From Mansonella perstans (Eukaryota > Nematoda > Chromadorea > Rhabditida > Onchocercidae), in assembly GCA_037074765.1 (NCBI GenBank), contig JBAMDO010000235.1, positions 1 through 64,000 of the forward strand: a DNA stretch of 64,000 bases, read 5' to 3'. This document shows positions 63,629 to 64,000 of the stretch, one piece after another (the first letter of the stretch is position 1; each line of letters opens with the position of its first letter). The position numbers were made by a program, and so were the translations under genes. Under the pieces are notes generated by a model. The model was given only the letters and a program-made list of their open reading frames with translations, was not told the DNA's origin and did no database searches.

Positions 63629-64000
63629 AACTGGAAGAAAACTTGCTGCAACGGCTTTTTTTTGCGAAGACATTCTTCCACTCAAATAACTGGGATTTAT
63701 TCATTTTTAGATACCGGTACTAGGATTCATTATCTCAGCGTTGTTGTAGTTTACTTTAGCTCATTGTACTGCTGTTGATTTATTTAATATGATCTGCTGT
63801 TTGGGCTAATAATTGTTATTCTGAGTCTTAGATTATCTGAGATTCTCAGGCATATTTAACTGGAAATCGTGTGATGATTCTCTTCTAACTCATCAGATAC
63901 AGTTTTTTGGCGGTTGGAAAAGATGCTTAGATGCAGCCGTCAATTATTTATAACGTTTGAGGTTGTTGATCTTTAAGTACGAAACTTGCGGTGAAATTTA
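63629..64000 (+). other. ABCE1 3' region
   Basis: Sequence after the ABCE1 stop, presumably its 3' UTR. No further gene is visible before the window ends. Confidence 0.5.

Overview
The window is AT-rich animal DNA with many small introns (GT-AG and at least two GC-AG), tight TTTTCAG-type 3' splice sites, and such sites a few bases upstream of several start codons, as expected for spliced-leader trans-splicing. These traits, together with recognisable orthologues of C. elegans unc-69 and unc-50 about 3 kb apart, point to a nematode. Gene style and base composition suggest a spirurid or filarial worm; the genus cannot be told from sequence alone. Gene models below were built by hand from splice sites, codon phase and protein-family similarity, and every junction was checked for phase.

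Layout. 1-5013: a gene-fragment graveyard (a partial second copy of TOM7 exon 1, a broken insulin-degrading-enzyme exon, two minisatellites). 5014-5438 (-): intact TOM7. 6477-9111 (-): CD2BP2/LIN1-like GYF-domain protein of the U5 snRNP. 10945-12579 (+): class I ARF GTPase. 14424-18718 (-): an unassigned four-membrane-span protein in 8 exons. 20641-22321 (-): a serine/glutamate-rich disordered protein. 22.3-27.3 kb: a poor stretch with one good candidate small ORF or first exon at 26118-26245 (-). 27343-28639 (+): linker histone H1, followed by overlapping hairpins. 31259-32033 (-): UNC-69/SCOC. 33817-33927 (+): a 36-residue OST4 gene. 34748-36963 (+): UNC-50. 38877-39128: a 28-bp minisatellite. 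About 39576-40672 (+): remains of a Cys-loop ligand-gated channel. 40869-43540 (-): BUD23 rRNA methyltransferase. 44305-57228 (+): a complete 32-exon DDX60-type Ski2-like helicase of about 1728 residues. 58235-63628 (+): ABCE1/RLI.

Functional themes are mostly housekeeping: ribosome biogenesis and recycling (BUD23, ABCE1), RNA helicase surveillance (DDX60), spliceosome (CD2BP2), secretory pathway (ARF, UNC-50, UNC-69, OST4), mitochondrial import (TOM7) and chromatin (H1). Nothing suggests an operon-like prokaryotic system or a mobile-element cargo. The most notable items are the intact DDX60 gene lying directly upstream of ABCE1 (RNase L inhibitor), a GC-AG intron beside the DDX60 Walker A motif, the tiny OST4 gene, the eroded GYF-domain binding face, fragment duplications at the left edge, and a likely minus-strand processed copy in an ABCE1 intron.
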